Of a DNA stretch of 22,344 bases, positions 1-7,616 are shown in pieces. Location of the stretch: the NCBI GenBank assembly GCA_964482055.1, contig CAYZVX010000046.1:1-22344 (forward strand). Reading direction: 5' to 3'. The first letter of the stretch is position 1, and each line of letters starts with the position of its first letter. The DNA comes from G020354085 sp964482055. Lineage in GTDB: Bacteria > Pseudomonadota > Gammaproteobacteria > Acidiferrobacterales > Sulfurifustaceae. A model generated the notes under the pieces. That model had not been told where the DNA came from. It worked only from the letters and a program-made list of their open reading frames with translations, and did no database searches. A program made the position numbers and the translations under genes.

Positions 1-1115
1 GGCACTGGCCGGTCGAGCGCCCCGACGTGCACGAAGCGCTCTATCGCGTGCTGTACGGCGGGCGGGCCGCGATCGAGGAGGCGCTGGCGCAGCAGCGCGC
101 CGCGGCGCTGCCGGCGCTGACGGTCCTTGCACCCGTCGCGTCGGCCGCGCCCTCGACCCTCATCGAGGGCGTGCGCATGCACAGCGGTGACATCGTCCTG
201 TCGCGCGGCGATGCGCCGACCTCGGCCCTGATCGCGCGCGGCAATCCCTTTCCCGGGAACTTTTCGCACGTCGCCATCGTGCACGTGGAGCCGCAATCGG
301 GAAAAACAACGGTGATCGAGGCGCTCATCGAGCGCGGTGTGGTGACCAGGAGTGCTGAGGATTTTCTCCGGGAGAAGCGCCATCGACTGCTCCTGCTGCG
401 GCTGCGGCCGGAGCATCCGGCGCTACAGGCCGATCCGCTCGCGGCGCATCGCGCCGCCAGCGCCATTCTCCAGCGCGCCCGGGCGGCGCACGTGCCCTAC
501 GACTTCGGCATGGACTGGACCGATGACGCGCGCATGTTCTGCTCCGAGGTCGTGCACCACGCCTACCGCGCCGCGGGCATCGAGCTGTGGGCAAACCATG
601 CGCAGCTCACCTCGCCCGGTCTGGTGCGCTGGCTCGGCGACATGGGCGTCACCCAGTTCACGACACTCGTGCCCTCCGACCTCGAATACGATCCGCGGCT
701 GGCGCCGGTGGCGGAGTGGCGCAACCTCGAGACGCTCAATGCCGAGCGCCTCGACAACGTGACGCTCGATGTGCTGCTCGAGGCTGCCGAGCGCGGCGAC
801 CGGCTCGGCTACGACCCGCTCACCATCCTGCCCGGCGGCCTGGCGAAACTTTGGTCGGGGCTTCAATCGGCGCTCGGCGCCGCACCGCTCATTCCGGCCG
901 GCATGAGCATCGATGCGGCGCTGCGCGCGCGCTCGCTCAACGACACGGTGCATCCGCGCCTGCGCGCCGCGATCGGCACCGCAGCCGAGCAGTACCGCGC
1001 GCAGCGCGGCCATCCGCCGCCGTACTGGGCCCTCACCGAACTCGCGCGCCAGGCGCTCACGTCCCTGCGCTCGAGCCTCGCACCGCAGCTCATCGCGGCG
1101 ACCGAGGTGCCGTAA
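1..1115 (+). CDS. YiiX-like permuted papain-fold hydrolase (5' partial)
   Basis: The reading frame is open from the first bases of the window and a GTG lies at 27, but the residues before it look like ordinary protein, so the gene probably begins upstream. Counting from that GTG, the protein shows an SGDIVL stretch (about 53-58), SHVAIV with candidate catalytic His81, an acidic residue in VIEA (about 98) and FCSEV with candidate nucleophile Cys172. This order, His before Cys, is typical of the circularly permuted NlpC/P60 or YiiX/DUF830 cysteine hydrolases, which act on peptide, amide or lipid bonds. The C-terminal half, about 180 residues, matches nothing I recognise and has no obvious membrane segment. 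The substrate cannot be inferred. The next gene is convergent, 44 bp away. Confidence 0.75.
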   Translation, partial: HWPVERPDVHEALYRVLYGGRAAIEEALAQQRAAALPALTVLAPVASAAPSTLIEGVRMHSGDIVLSRGDAPTSALIARGNPFPGNFSHVAIVHVEPQSGKTTVIEALIERGVVTRSAEDFLREKRHRLLLLRLRPEHPALQADPLAAHRAASAILQRARAAHVPYDFGMDWTDDARMFCSEVVHHAYRAAGIELWANHAQLTSPGLVRWLGDMGVTQFTTLVPSDLEYDPRLAPVAEWRNLETLNAERLDNVTLDVLLEAAERGDRLGYDPLTILPGGLAKLWSGLQSALGAAPLIPAGMSIDAALRARSLNDTVHPRLRAAIGTAAEQYRAQRGHPPPYWALTELARQALTSLRSSLAPQLIAATEVP

Positions 1116-1117
1116 GC

Positions 1118-1139
1118 CGCGGGGCTCGGCAACCCCGCG
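1118..1139. terminator. Hairpin between convergent genes
   Basis: A 7-bp GC stem (CGCGGGG/CCCCGCG) with an 8-nt loop lies between the 3' ends of two convergent genes. It has no T tract on either side, so it is at best a weak bidirectional terminator. Confidence 0.35.
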
Positions 1140-1159
1140 CCGGCACGCGGAAAACGCGC

Positions 1160-1528
1160 TCAGTACACCAGCACGTTCGAGGCCTGGGCGTACTCCGACA
1201 CGAACGTCGCAGCGCCCACGATCTCGGCGTTGTCGAGCAGCTCGTGCGCCTCGATGTGGCGCGATCCGATGCACGGCCCGCACAGGTACGGCCGGCCACC
1301 GGCCTTCGCGTAGATGTCCATCAGCTCCTTGAGCGGCGGGAAGCCAGGGGCGGTGGGGCGCTCGGCCATGCCGCGCATGGCGAGGAACGCGCCGTTCGCG
1401 ACAAAGCCCATGACGACGTCGATGTCGGAGGCGAGCGCGGTCGTCGCCATCACGAACGGGATGGTGGCGAGCTCCGGATTCTCCGGCCCGTGCGTCACCA
1501 TGAACACCAGCTTTCTCTTTTCGACCAT
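1160..1528 (-). CDS. DsrE-family (DsrE/F-like) protein
   Basis: This 122-residue protein opens with a KLVFMVTHGPE strand-loop and continues with alternating hydrophobic strands and helices, as expected of the small alpha/beta DsrE/DsrF-like fold. Family members carry sulfur or act in sulfur relay. The segment YLCGPCIGSR holds a CxxC pair (Cys83, Cys86), a plausible sulfur- or metal-handling site. The start is well supported: AGGAGGG at 1534-1540 (minus strand) lies 5 nt before the ATG. There is no signal peptide, so it is cytoplasmic. It stands alone rather than in a dsrEFH cluster, so a role in dissimilatory sulfur oxidation is not shown. A second, exported DsrE-like protein is encoded at 7617-8249. 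Confidence 0.8.
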   Translation of the reverse strand: MVEKRKLVFMVTHGPENPELATIPFVMATTALASDIDVVMGFVANGAFLAMRGMAERPTAPGFPPLKELMDIYAKAGGRPYLCGPCIGSRHIEAHELLDNAEIVGAATFVSEYAQASNVLVY

Positions 1529-1724
1529 GGCGGCCCTCCTCGGTCGGCGGTTCGGCGGCGCGAACGGCGCTCGCGCTCATCGCCGCCATCGTGGCAAAAG
1601 CAGCAGGGCGCAGGAACTATCCAGGTCAATTCTGCCGCGGGCGGTCACGGGGGCCGTGCCAACGTACGTCGCGGCCGATTGCCGGCGACCCGCGCTCCGC
1701 GCCAGCCGCCGGTGGCGGTAGAGT

Positions 1725-2621
1725 GTGGCAATGGGCATTGCCAGACATCCGTCTGTCGTGACGCTGCCGGCCGTCGAGCGGCCCTACCCCACGATCCTCG
1801 AGTTCCTGGCGCGCACTTTCCCGCACGTAGCGCCGGCCGAATGGGCCGAGCGCCTGCGCGCGGGCAAGGTGAGGGACGCGCGCGGCGCCCCCGTGACCGC
1901 GGATTGCCCCTATGTCCCGGGCGCGCGGATCGTCTATTTCCGCGAGGTGCCGCACGAGCCGGTCATCCCGTTCGCGGAACGCATCGTGTTTCGCAACGAC
2001 GAGATCCTGGTTGCCGACAAGCCGCACTTCCTGCCAGTCACGCCGGGCGGCGACTTCGTCGAGGAGTGCCTGCTCAATCGCCTCATCAGGCGCACCGGCA
2101 TTGCCGGGCTCGTGCCGCTGCACCGCCTGGACCGGGAGACCGCCGGTCTGGTGCTGTTCTCGGTCAACCGCCAGACGCGGGGGCGTTATCACCACCTGTT
2201 CGCGCACGGGGAGGCCGAAAAGACCTACGAGGCGCTGGCGCGGCTCGAGCGGATCCCGCGCGAAGGCGAGTGGACGGTGGAAAACCGCATCGAAAGGGGT
2301 GAGCCGCGTTTCCGCATGCAGGTCGTGCCCGGCGTCCCGAACGCGCGCTCGATCATCCGGCTTCTCGAAATCCGTGACGAACTCGGATGGTTTCGCCTGC
2401 GCCCGCTCACCGGCAAGACCCATCAGCTGCGGCTACACATGAGCGGGCTCGGATTTCCGATCGTGAACGACCGCGTCTATCCAACGCTCCTGCCGGAACG
2501 CCCGGACGATTACGACCGGCCGCTACAGCTCATCGCCAAGCGGCTGCGCTTCCGCGACCCGGTGAGCGGGCGCGACCTGGAGTTCGAGTCGCAGTGGGAG
2601 CTGCAAGAGCGGCGGCCGTGA
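1725..2621 (+). CDS. RluA-family pseudouridine synthase
   Basis: This 298-residue protein isomerises uridine to pseudouridine in rRNA or tRNA. The diagnostic HRLDRETAGL motif is present at about 133-142, with catalytic aspartate Asp136. The preceding VADKPHFLPVTPGG segment (about 97-109) and the later LTGKTHQLRLHM segment are also typical of RluA-type enzymes. The N-terminal 75 residues resemble an S4-like RNA-binding lead-in. The start is GTG at 1725 or ATG at 1731; no strong ribosome-binding site separates them. The exact RNA target cannot be read from sequence. The 3' end converges on the anti-sigma gene 27 bp away. Confidence 0.88.
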   Translation: MAMGIARHPSVVTLPAVERPYPTILEFLARTFPHVAPAEWAERLRAGKVRDARGAPVTADCPYVPGARIVYFREVPHEPVIPFAERIVFRNDEILVADKPHFLPVTPGGDFVEECLLNRLIRRTGIAGLVPLHRLDRETAGLVLFSVNRQTRGRYHHLFAHGEAEKTYEALARLERIPREGEWTVENRIERGEPRFRMQVVPGVPNARSIIRLLEIRDELGWFRLRPLTGKTHQLRLHMSGLGFPIVNDRVYPTLLPERPDDYDRPLQLIAKRLRFRDPVSGRDLEFESQWELQERRP

Positions 2622-2648
2622 GGGGCGCACCCGCCGGCGGCGCGCTGA

Positions 2649-3227
2649 TCAGCGCCGTGAGCCGTGCGGCGTATGATTGAACGTGTATTCGCCAACGACG
2701 CGCTCACCGTGCGCGTCGACGGCAAGCAGCCGCACGCGCATGCTCGAGGCCGGCAGGGCGCGCAACCAGTCGACCGGCTGGGTGAGCGTCACTCCGACGC
2801 TCGCGGTGCTGAACGGGACGTCCTCCAAGCGCGCCAGACGGCGCCCCTCAGAGTCGATCTCCATCACGTCGAGGCGCCGGATGCCACTGAGCGGCGCCTC
2901 CAACCGCGAGATCATGACCTCGTCCTGCGGCGCAATCGTGCAGTTCACCGAGCCGTTGCACGGCACCCGGTACTCGCGCACCCGCACGCCGCGTGCGCGG
3001 AGCCGCTGCACGAAGGCATCGCTCACCACCGCGTGCACCGCGCCCGCGCGTGTCAGCGTCCGCACGCCGTCGGCCAGCGCGGCGAACGCCTCGAGCCGCC
3101 GGCTGCACGCCGCGCAACCGAGCAGATGCTCCTCGCTGCGCGCTTCGCTCGCGGCGTCAAGCTCGCCCTGCCAGTAGGCCAGGAGCGCCGGCCACTCGAT
3201 GGGTGATCGGCAATGCGACTGGCTCAT
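2649..3227 (-). CDS. Zinc-binding anti-sigma factor
   Basis: The product is about 192 residues. Near the N-terminus it carries the zinc-binding anti-sigma signature HxxxCxxC (HLLGCAAC; His36, Cys40 and Cys43 counted from an alternative ATG at 3233). Such domains bind and silence a cognate ECF sigma factor and often release it on oxidation or ligand binding. No transmembrane helix is visible, so this is probably a soluble sensor. The remaining 130 residues contain a few extra cysteines (VPCNGSVNC) and a beta-rich tail of unknown role. The ATG at 3225-3227 overlaps the sigma-factor stop in an ATGA junction, which is why I prefer this start and infer translational coupling. Confidence 0.82.
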   Translation of the reverse strand: MSQSHCRSPIEWPALLAYWQGELDAASEARSEEHLLGCAACSRRLEAFAALADGVRTLTRAGAVHAVVSDAFVQRLRARGVRVREYRVPCNGSVNCTIAPQDEVMISRLEAPLSGIRRLDVMEIDSEGRRLARLEDVPFSTASVGVTLTQPVDWLRALPASSMRVRLLAVDAHGERVVGEYTFNHTPHGSRR

Positions 3228-3793
3228 GGCCATTCTCCGGTCACACAGGCACGCAGGCGCTCGATACCGCGGTGGCGAATGACGCGCACGTTGGCCGGTG
3301 AGAGCCCGAGCTCGCGTGCCAGCGCCTCGGCAGGAAGGTCATCGTAGAAGCTCATCACCAGCACGGTGCGCTCGCGCTCGCTCAGGCGCGCGAGGCAATC
3401 CGCGAGCCGCGCGCGGTCGGGTCCGGGCGCCGGCACCGGGTCCGGCACCAGCACCTCCCCGTAGGTTTCAAGCAGGCGCGCGCGCCGCGCCTGTCCGCGG
3501 CGCAGGTCCAGCACCACCATGCGGCACATACCGAGCACGAACGACGCCAGTTGCGCCGGCTCGCGCAGCGCCCCGGCACGCAGGCGCTCGATCACCATGA
3601 GCAGCACCTGCTGCCTGAGATCGGCGGCGGCCGCTTCGCTGCGCAGATGGCGCAGCCCGTAGAGCCGCACGCGCGGGGCGAGCCGGCGGCAGAGTTCGGC
3701 CTCCGCCTTGCGGTCGATACCGGGCGCCGCGCGCGCCACGCGCAGCGCAAGCGCGGCGTCGTCTGACTGCCTCTCGGCATCCGGTTCGAGCAT
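3224..3793 (-). CDS. ECF-type sigma-70 family RNA polymerase sigma factor
   Basis: This 189-residue protein has the two-domain layout of ECF sigma factors. A region-2 segment at about 30-105 ends in FVLGMCRMVVLDLRRGQARR. A region-4 helix-turn-helix at about 130-182 contains LSERERTVLVMSFYDDLPAEALARELGLSPANVRVIRHRG in outline. It would direct RNA polymerase to a small regulon. The gene precedes and overlaps its zinc anti-sigma partner, the standard arrangement. It is divergent from a di-iron MBL-fold gene across a 92-bp gap that holds a perfect inverted repeat, so autoregulation and control of that neighbour are plausible but inferred. Confidence 0.88.
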   Translation of the reverse strand: MLEPDAERQSDDAALALRVARAAPGIDRKAEAELCRRLAPRVRLYGLRHLRSEAAAADLRQQVLLMVIERLRAGALREPAQLASFVLGMCRMVVLDLRRGQARRARLLETYGEVLVPDPVPAPGPDRARLADCLARLSERERTVLVMSFYDDLPAEALARELGLSPANVRVIRHRGIERLRACVTGEWP

Positions 3794-3828
3794 GCGGCCA
3801 GCATATGCCTGCCTCGGTCGCAGAGGAA

Positions 3829-3855
3829 GTGTAACGAGGGCGCCGCTCGTTACAC
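3829..3855. promoter_or_regulatory. Perfect 10-bp inverted repeat in divergent promoter region
   Basis: GTGTAACGAG and its exact reverse complement CTCGTTACAC flank a 7-nt GC spacer in the gap between the sigma-factor gene (-) and the di-iron MBL gene (+). Each arm contains TGTAAC, similar to the AAC-type -35 elements used by several ECF sigma factors, and the arms point toward opposite genes. It could be paired ECF promoters or a dimeric regulator operator. I could not place convincing -10 elements, and no T tract follows, so a terminator is unlikely. Confidence 0.55.
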
Positions 3856-3885
3856 CTCCTTGTCAACCCAACACAGGAGGCAAGC

Positions 3886-4626
3886 GTGATCACCAACACC
3901 GAATCCGGAACCAATGTCCACGAAATCGCCGAGGGCATCTACCGCATCAACACGCCGGTGGCCCTGCCGGGCGGCGCGTTCAGCTTCAACCAGTACCTGG
4001 TGGCCGACGAGCAGCCACTGCTGTTTCACACCGGGCCGCGACGCATGTTCCGGCTGGTGCGCGAGGCCATTGCACACGTGCTGCCGGTCGCGCGGCTGCG
4101 CTACATCGGCTTTTCGCATTACGAGGCCGACGAGTGCGGGGCGCTCAACGATTTCCTCGCTGAGGCACCCGCGGCCGAGCCGGTGTGCAGCCAGGTCGCG
4201 GCGCTGGTGTCGATCAACGACGCCGCGAATCGCGCGCCGCGCGCGCTCGCCGACGGCGAGGTGCTGCGTCTTGGGCGCCACGCGCTGCGCTGGTTCGACA
4301 CGCCGCATCTGCCCCACGGCTGGGAGACGGGCCTGATGCTCGATGACACCACCCGCACCTTCTTGTGCGGCGATCTGTTCACCCAGAGCGGGGAAGGAAA
4401 AGCGCCGCTGGTCGAGAGCGATATCCTCGGCCCGAGCGAGGTGTTTCGCGTGGCCATGGACTACTACGCGCACAGCCCCAACACGCGCGCGATGCTCGAG
4501 CGCCTGGCGGAGGAATCTCCCACCACCCTCGCCTGCATGCACGGCAGCGCGTGGCGCGGTGACGGAGCAGCCTTGCTCCGCGCGCTCGCCCTGTCCCTCG
4601 GCCAGCACCAGGCCCGGGCGGCGTGA
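3886..4626 (+). CDS. Di-iron MBL-fold protein (flavodiiron/ODP-like, no flavodoxin domain)
   Basis: This 246-residue metallo-beta-lactamase-fold protein starts at GTG with AGGAGG at 3875-3880. The metal motif is SHYEADE (His78, Glu80, Asp82), the HxExD pattern of flavodiiron proteins rather than the HxHxDH of zinc hydrolases. Further likely ligands are His141 (or His144) in PHLPHGW, Asp163 in FLCGDLF and His219 in CMHGSAW. It has no flavodoxin or rubredoxin domain, so it matches stand-alone oxygen-binding di-iron proteins that sense or reduce O2 or NO. Position 83 is Glu where flavodiiron proteins often have His. Divergence from an ECF sigma/anti-sigma pair suggests a shared redox response. 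A less likely alternative is a hydrolase of the same fold. Confidence 0.82.
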   Translation: MITNTESGTNVHEIAEGIYRINTPVALPGGAFSFNQYLVADEQPLLFHTGPRRMFRLVREAIAHVLPVARLRYIGFSHYEADECGALNDFLAEAPAAEPVCSQVAALVSINDAANRAPRALADGEVLRLGRHALRWFDTPHLPHGWETGLMLDDTTRTFLCGDLFTQSGEGKAPLVESDILGPSEVFRVAMDYYAHSPNTRAMLERLAEESPTTLACMHGSAWRGDGAALLRALALSLGQHQARAA

Positions 4627-4639
4627 GCGCACCGCTATG

Positions 4640-4666
4640 ACGGGGCCCGCCGCTGGCGGCCCCCGT
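4640..4666. terminator. GC-rich hairpin between convergent genes
   Basis: A 12-bp stem with one C-C mismatch and a 3-nt loop lies just past the di-iron gene and before the 3' end of the dehydrogenase gene. The sequence after it is GAGCTTTC, so the T tract is poor. It may end transcription from either side. Confidence 0.5.
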
Positions 4667-4765
4667 GAGCTTTCGGCAATGGCGGACAGAGTTCGGGCCG
4701 CGGGCGAGGCGCCGCCGCCCAGCGCTGAAAGACGGCTCGCTACCGCAACCGGGCTTTCGGCGCCG

Positions 4766-5647
4766 TCAGGTCTCGGCGCGGTTCATCATCTGCTCCAGCA
4801 CGAGCAGCAGCGAGCTCGTGTCCTGCTCGCCGAAACCGCTGCCCATAAGCGCGTTGAGCTGCTGCATGACCTGTGCCGTGACCGGCAGCGGCACGCCGGC
4901 CTCGTGCGCGAGATCGAGCGCCACGCCGATGTCCTTGTGGTGCAGCGCGGCGACGATGCCGGGGGCGAAGTCGCGCTCGACCATCTTCTTGCCGAGCACA
5001 TCGAGCATGCGGCTTGCGCCATAGCCGGTCATGACCGCCTCGCGCACCTTGGCCGGGTCGGCGCCCTGCTCGGCGGCGAACAGCAACGCCTCGGCGGCGC
5101 CTTGCAGGCAGGCGAGCTGCGCGATCTGATTGGCGAACTTGGTCACCTGCCCGGTGCCGAGGGGACCCATGTAGAAGATTGACTTGCCGGTCGACTTCAG
5201 CAGCGGCCGCGCGCGGTCGAAGACGGCCGGCTCGCCGCCGACGAAAATAGTGAGCGTTGCGGACCGGGCCGCTGGCACGCCGCCCGAGACCGGCGCATCG
5301 AGCATGGCGATGCCGCGCTCGTTGAGTCGCTCGGCGACCCGCCGCGCGACGCTGGGCGAGATCGTGCTCAGGTCGACGACGAGCAGTCCCGGCGCGCCGC
5401 CCTCGACAATCCCGCGCGGCCCGAGCGCGACCGACTCGACGTCGGTGCCGGCCGTCACCATGGTAAACACCACTTCGCTCGACCGCGCGACCTCGGCGGG
5501 CGAGGCGAGCACGCTCAGGCCAAGCCGCGTGGCGTTGGCGCGCGAACGCTCACCGCGCGCGAACGTGCTGAGCGTGTGACCGGCGGCAAGCAGGTGCCGC
5601 GCGACCTCGCTGCCCATGTTGCCGAGACCGATGAAACCGATACGCAT
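4766..5647 (-). CDS. NAD(P)-dependent beta-hydroxyacid dehydrogenase (3-hydroxyisobutyrate dehydrogenase/GarR family)
   Basis: The 293-residue product begins MRIGFIGLGNMG, a Rossmann GxGxxG dinucleotide site at the very N-terminus. It also has DLSTISP, the substrate-binding DAPVSGGVPAA and GTGQVTKFANQ, where the Lys is the family's catalytic residue. These place it among 3-hydroxyisobutyrate, tartronate semialdehyde and related dehydrogenases or imine reductases; the exact substrate is not determined. I chose the ATG at 5645-5647 because the Rossmann motif starts there and AGGAG lies 7 nt upstream. The reading frame extends another 33 codons, but these are not family-like. It is convergent with the di-iron gene and divergent from the ABC exporter. 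Confidence 0.88.
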   Translation of the reverse strand: MRIGFIGLGNMGSEVARHLLAAGHTLSTFARGERSRANATRLGLSVLASPAEVARSSEVVFTMVTAGTDVESVALGPRGIVEGGAPGLLVVDLSTISPSVARRVAERLNERGIAMLDAPVSGGVPAARSATLTIFVGGEPAVFDRARPLLKSTGKSIFYMGPLGTGQVTKFANQIAQLACLQGAAEALLFAAEQGADPAKVREAVMTGYGASRMLDVLGKKMVERDFAPGIVAALHHKDIGVALDLAHEAGVPLPVTAQVMQQLNALMGSGFGEQDTSSLLLVLEQMMNRAET

Positions 5648-5772
5648 GAGTCTGCTCCTGTGCTGGCGCGCTGCTGACATTACCGCATTCTGCGGCCAAA
5701 TCGGCTGACCGTTCAGCGCGCGCCTTCGCGTGCCCGCGCGGAACAAGGATAATTGCCCGGAGACTGCCTTGT

Positions 5773-6516
5773 ATGCCCCCGGTCCTGTCGGTTTTCACCC
5801 TGCGCAAACGCTTCGGCGACAAGCTCGCCGTCGATGGCGTCTCCTTTGAGGTCGGCCACAACGAGATCGTCGGGCTCCTAGGCCCCAATGGCGCGGGCAA
5901 GACCACGACCATCAACATGATCCTCGGCGTGCTCGAGCCGACCGCGGGCACGATCCGCATCGAGGGCCGCGACGTCGCGACCGAACGCGCCCAGGCGCTC
6001 GCCTGCACGAACTTCACCGCCGTGTACGCGCCGCTGCCCGGCAATCTCACCGTGTACCAGAACCTGCGCTTCTTCGCGCTCATCTACAACGTCAAGGGCG
6101 TGGGCGCGCGCATCGAGGAGCTGCTCGAACAGTTCGAGCTGCGCGCGTTTCGCAACGTGAAGTGCGGCCTGTTGTCTTCCGGCGAGCAGACGCGCGCCGC
6201 GCTCGCCAAGGCCATGCTCAACCGCCCGCGCCTGCTGTTGCTCGACGAGCCCACCGCCTCGCTCGATCCCTCCAAGGCGCGCGAGATCCGCGCCGTGATC
6301 CGCGCGCTCGCCCGCCGCGACGGGGTCGGGGTGCTGTGGACCTCGCACAACATGTACGAGGTCCAGGAAGTGTGCGACCGGGTGCTGTTCCTGTCGCGCG
6401 GGGCGATCCTGCTCGCGGGCGACCCCAAGACGCTGCCGCGCGAGCACGGCAAGGACTCACTCGAGGACCTGTTCGTGTCGGTGGCGCGCGAGCCGCTCAC
6501 GCTCGAGGCCGGATGA
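5773..6516 (+). CDS. ABC-2 type exporter ATP-binding protein
   Basis: This 247-residue ATPase has Walker A GPNGAGKTT (37-45), the ABC signature LSSGEQ (about 134-139), Walker B LLLLDEP followed by the D-loop SLD (about 154-165), and the H-loop TSHNM (about 190-194). In place of a canonical Q-loop glutamine it has an AVYAPLPGNLTV stretch, which some ABC-2 ATPases share. It powers the membrane partner encoded immediately downstream, with an ATGA overlap at 6513-6516 that indicates coupled translation. The substrate is unknown; ABC-2 systems export polysaccharides, lipids, drugs or peptides. No accessory gene narrows the choice. Confidence 0.92.
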   Translation: MPPVLSVFTLRKRFGDKLAVDGVSFEVGHNEIVGLLGPNGAGKTTTINMILGVLEPTAGTIRIEGRDVATERAQALACTNFTAVYAPLPGNLTVYQNLRFFALIYNVKGVGARIEELLEQFELRAFRNVKCGLLSSGEQTRAALAKAMLNRPRLLLLDEPTASLDPSKAREIRAVIRALARRDGVGVLWTSHNMYEVQEVCDRVLFLSRGAILLAGDPKTLPREHGKDSLEDLFVSVAREPLTLEAG

Positions 6517-7325
6517 GCGGCATGCGCCTGCGCCCCATCCTCGCCATCGTGCTGCGCCAGTTCTATCTCATGCGCGGCAGCCCCGCGCGCCTGTTCCCGC
6601 TCGTCATCTGGGTGGCGGTCGACATCCTGCTGTGGGGCTTCATCACCAAGTACCTCGAGACCGTCGCTGCCCCCGGCTTCAATTTCGTCTCGACGCTGCT
6701 CGGCGCGGTGCTGCTGTGGGACTTCTTCGGGCGCGTCATGCTGGGCGTCACGACGACCTTCTTCGAGGACGTGTGGTCGCGCAACTTCCTCAACATCTTC
6801 GCGACGCCGCTCTCCATCGGCGAGTACGTCGCGGGTCTCGTGCTCACCAGCGTCATCACGAGCCTTGTGTCGCTCGTCCTGATGATCGCGCTCGCCACCG
6901 CCGCCTTCGGGCTGTCGTTCTTCGCCTACGGCGTGATGCTCGGGCCGTTCCTGCTCGTGCTGTTCCTCGCCGGCATCGCGCTCGGCATCTTCGGCGCCGC
7001 CATCGTGCTGCGCCTGGGGCCGGCCGCGGAGTGGCTGGTCTGGCCGATCCCGGCGCTCGTCTCCCCGTTCGTGGGCGTCTTCTACCCGCTCGCCACACTC
7101 CCGGCGTGGATGCAGGCGATCGCCTATGCACTGGCGCCGTCCTACGTGTTCGAGGGCATGCGCGCCATCGTTTCGGGCGCGGCGTTTCCGGCGACACACC
7201 TCGTGTGGAGCACGGGCCTTGCGGCGCTTTACATCCTGTTCGCCGCGCTTTTCTTCGTGCGCGTCTACCGCCACGCCGTGCGCACCGGCCTGCTCGCGCG
7301 CTACAGCGCAGAGAGCGCAAGCTGA
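6513..7325 (+). CDS. ABC-2 type exporter permease
   Basis: The 270-residue integral membrane protein has about six hydrophobic segments: FPLVIWVAVDILLWGF near the N-terminus, LLGAVLLWDFFG, the LVLTSVITSLVSLVLM region, a long stretch through LLVLFLAGIALGIFGAAIVL, LVWPIPALVSPFVGVFYPL, and a last helix near LAALYILFAALFFVRVYRH. The PIPALVSPFVGVFYPLATLP segment before the last helix is typical of ABC-2 permeases. The ATG at 6513 overlaps the stop of the ATPase gene, so the two form one transcription unit. A weak hairpin follows at 7329-7349. Confidence 0.9.
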   Translation: MSGMRLRPILAIVLRQFYLMRGSPARLFPLVIWVAVDILLWGFITKYLETVAAPGFNFVSTLLGAVLLWDFFGRVMLGVTTTFFEDVWSRNFLNIFATPLSIGEYVAGLVLTSVITSLVSLVLMIALATAAFGLSFFAYGVMLGPFLLVLFLAGIALGIFGAAIVLRLGPAAEWLVWPIPALVSPFVGVFYPLATLPAWMQAIAYALAPSYVFEGMRAIVSGAAFPATHLVWSTGLAALYILFAALFFVRVYRHAVRTGLLARYSAESAS

Positions 7326-7328
7326 GGA

Positions 7329-7349
7329 TGGTCGGGCTCTTCCTGACCA
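7329..7349 (+). terminator. Weak hairpin after the ABC exporter operon
   Basis: An 8-bp stem (TGGTCGGG with CCTGACCA, one G-U pair) and a 5-nt loop lie a few bases after the permease stop. They are followed by GGTTTCTC rather than a run of T, so terminator function is uncertain. Confidence 0.4.
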
Positions 7350-7616
7350 GGTTTCTCGGTTAATCGCTGGATTGACCCAGCAGTTCCGAAGTGTGACAGC
7401 CGGGAAACAGCGGTTGGGCTTCGCTTCACCCCAAGCGCCCGGATCAGTTTTTCTTCGTCACCAATCAAATTCTTGAGTTTGTTGCACGACGGGGAGTCAT
7501 GCACAGTCCGGCTGTCGACGCCGTGCGCCGGACGCTGCGCCCATAGCAGGCCAGCGCCGAAATCGGTATGGACGCGCGGCGCGACTCTTACGGGAAACAA
7601 CAAACGGAGGAGAATC
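7350..7616. other. Gene-poor leader upstream of the secreted DsrE gene
   Basis: No convincing gene is visible. A minus-strand frame is open across it and reads plausibly for about 60 residues (CNKLKNLIGDEEKLIRALG and on), but I recognise no family and it may be chance. The right end should hold the promoter of the downstream gene; I could not identify clear -35 and -10 boxes. Confidence 0.3.

Noticed and set aside
423..1589. Long minus-strand open frame opposite the first gene
   Set aside because: Arginine/alanine-rich shadow of the plus-strand gene, a common artefact at high GC; the DsrE gene inside the interval is in a different frame.
587..2302. 571-codon plus-strand open frame
   Set aside because: Low-complexity Arg/Ala/Pro sequence spanning two well-supported genes in other frames.
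6084..7274. 396-codon minus-strand frame opposite the ABC exporter
   Set aside because: Highly charged Glu/Arg/His-rich shadow of the permease gene, with no recognisable motif.
7322..7510. Minus-strand frame resembling a gene fragment
   Set aside because: The sequence is plausible but I could not tie it to any family, so it is noted only in the intergenic entry.
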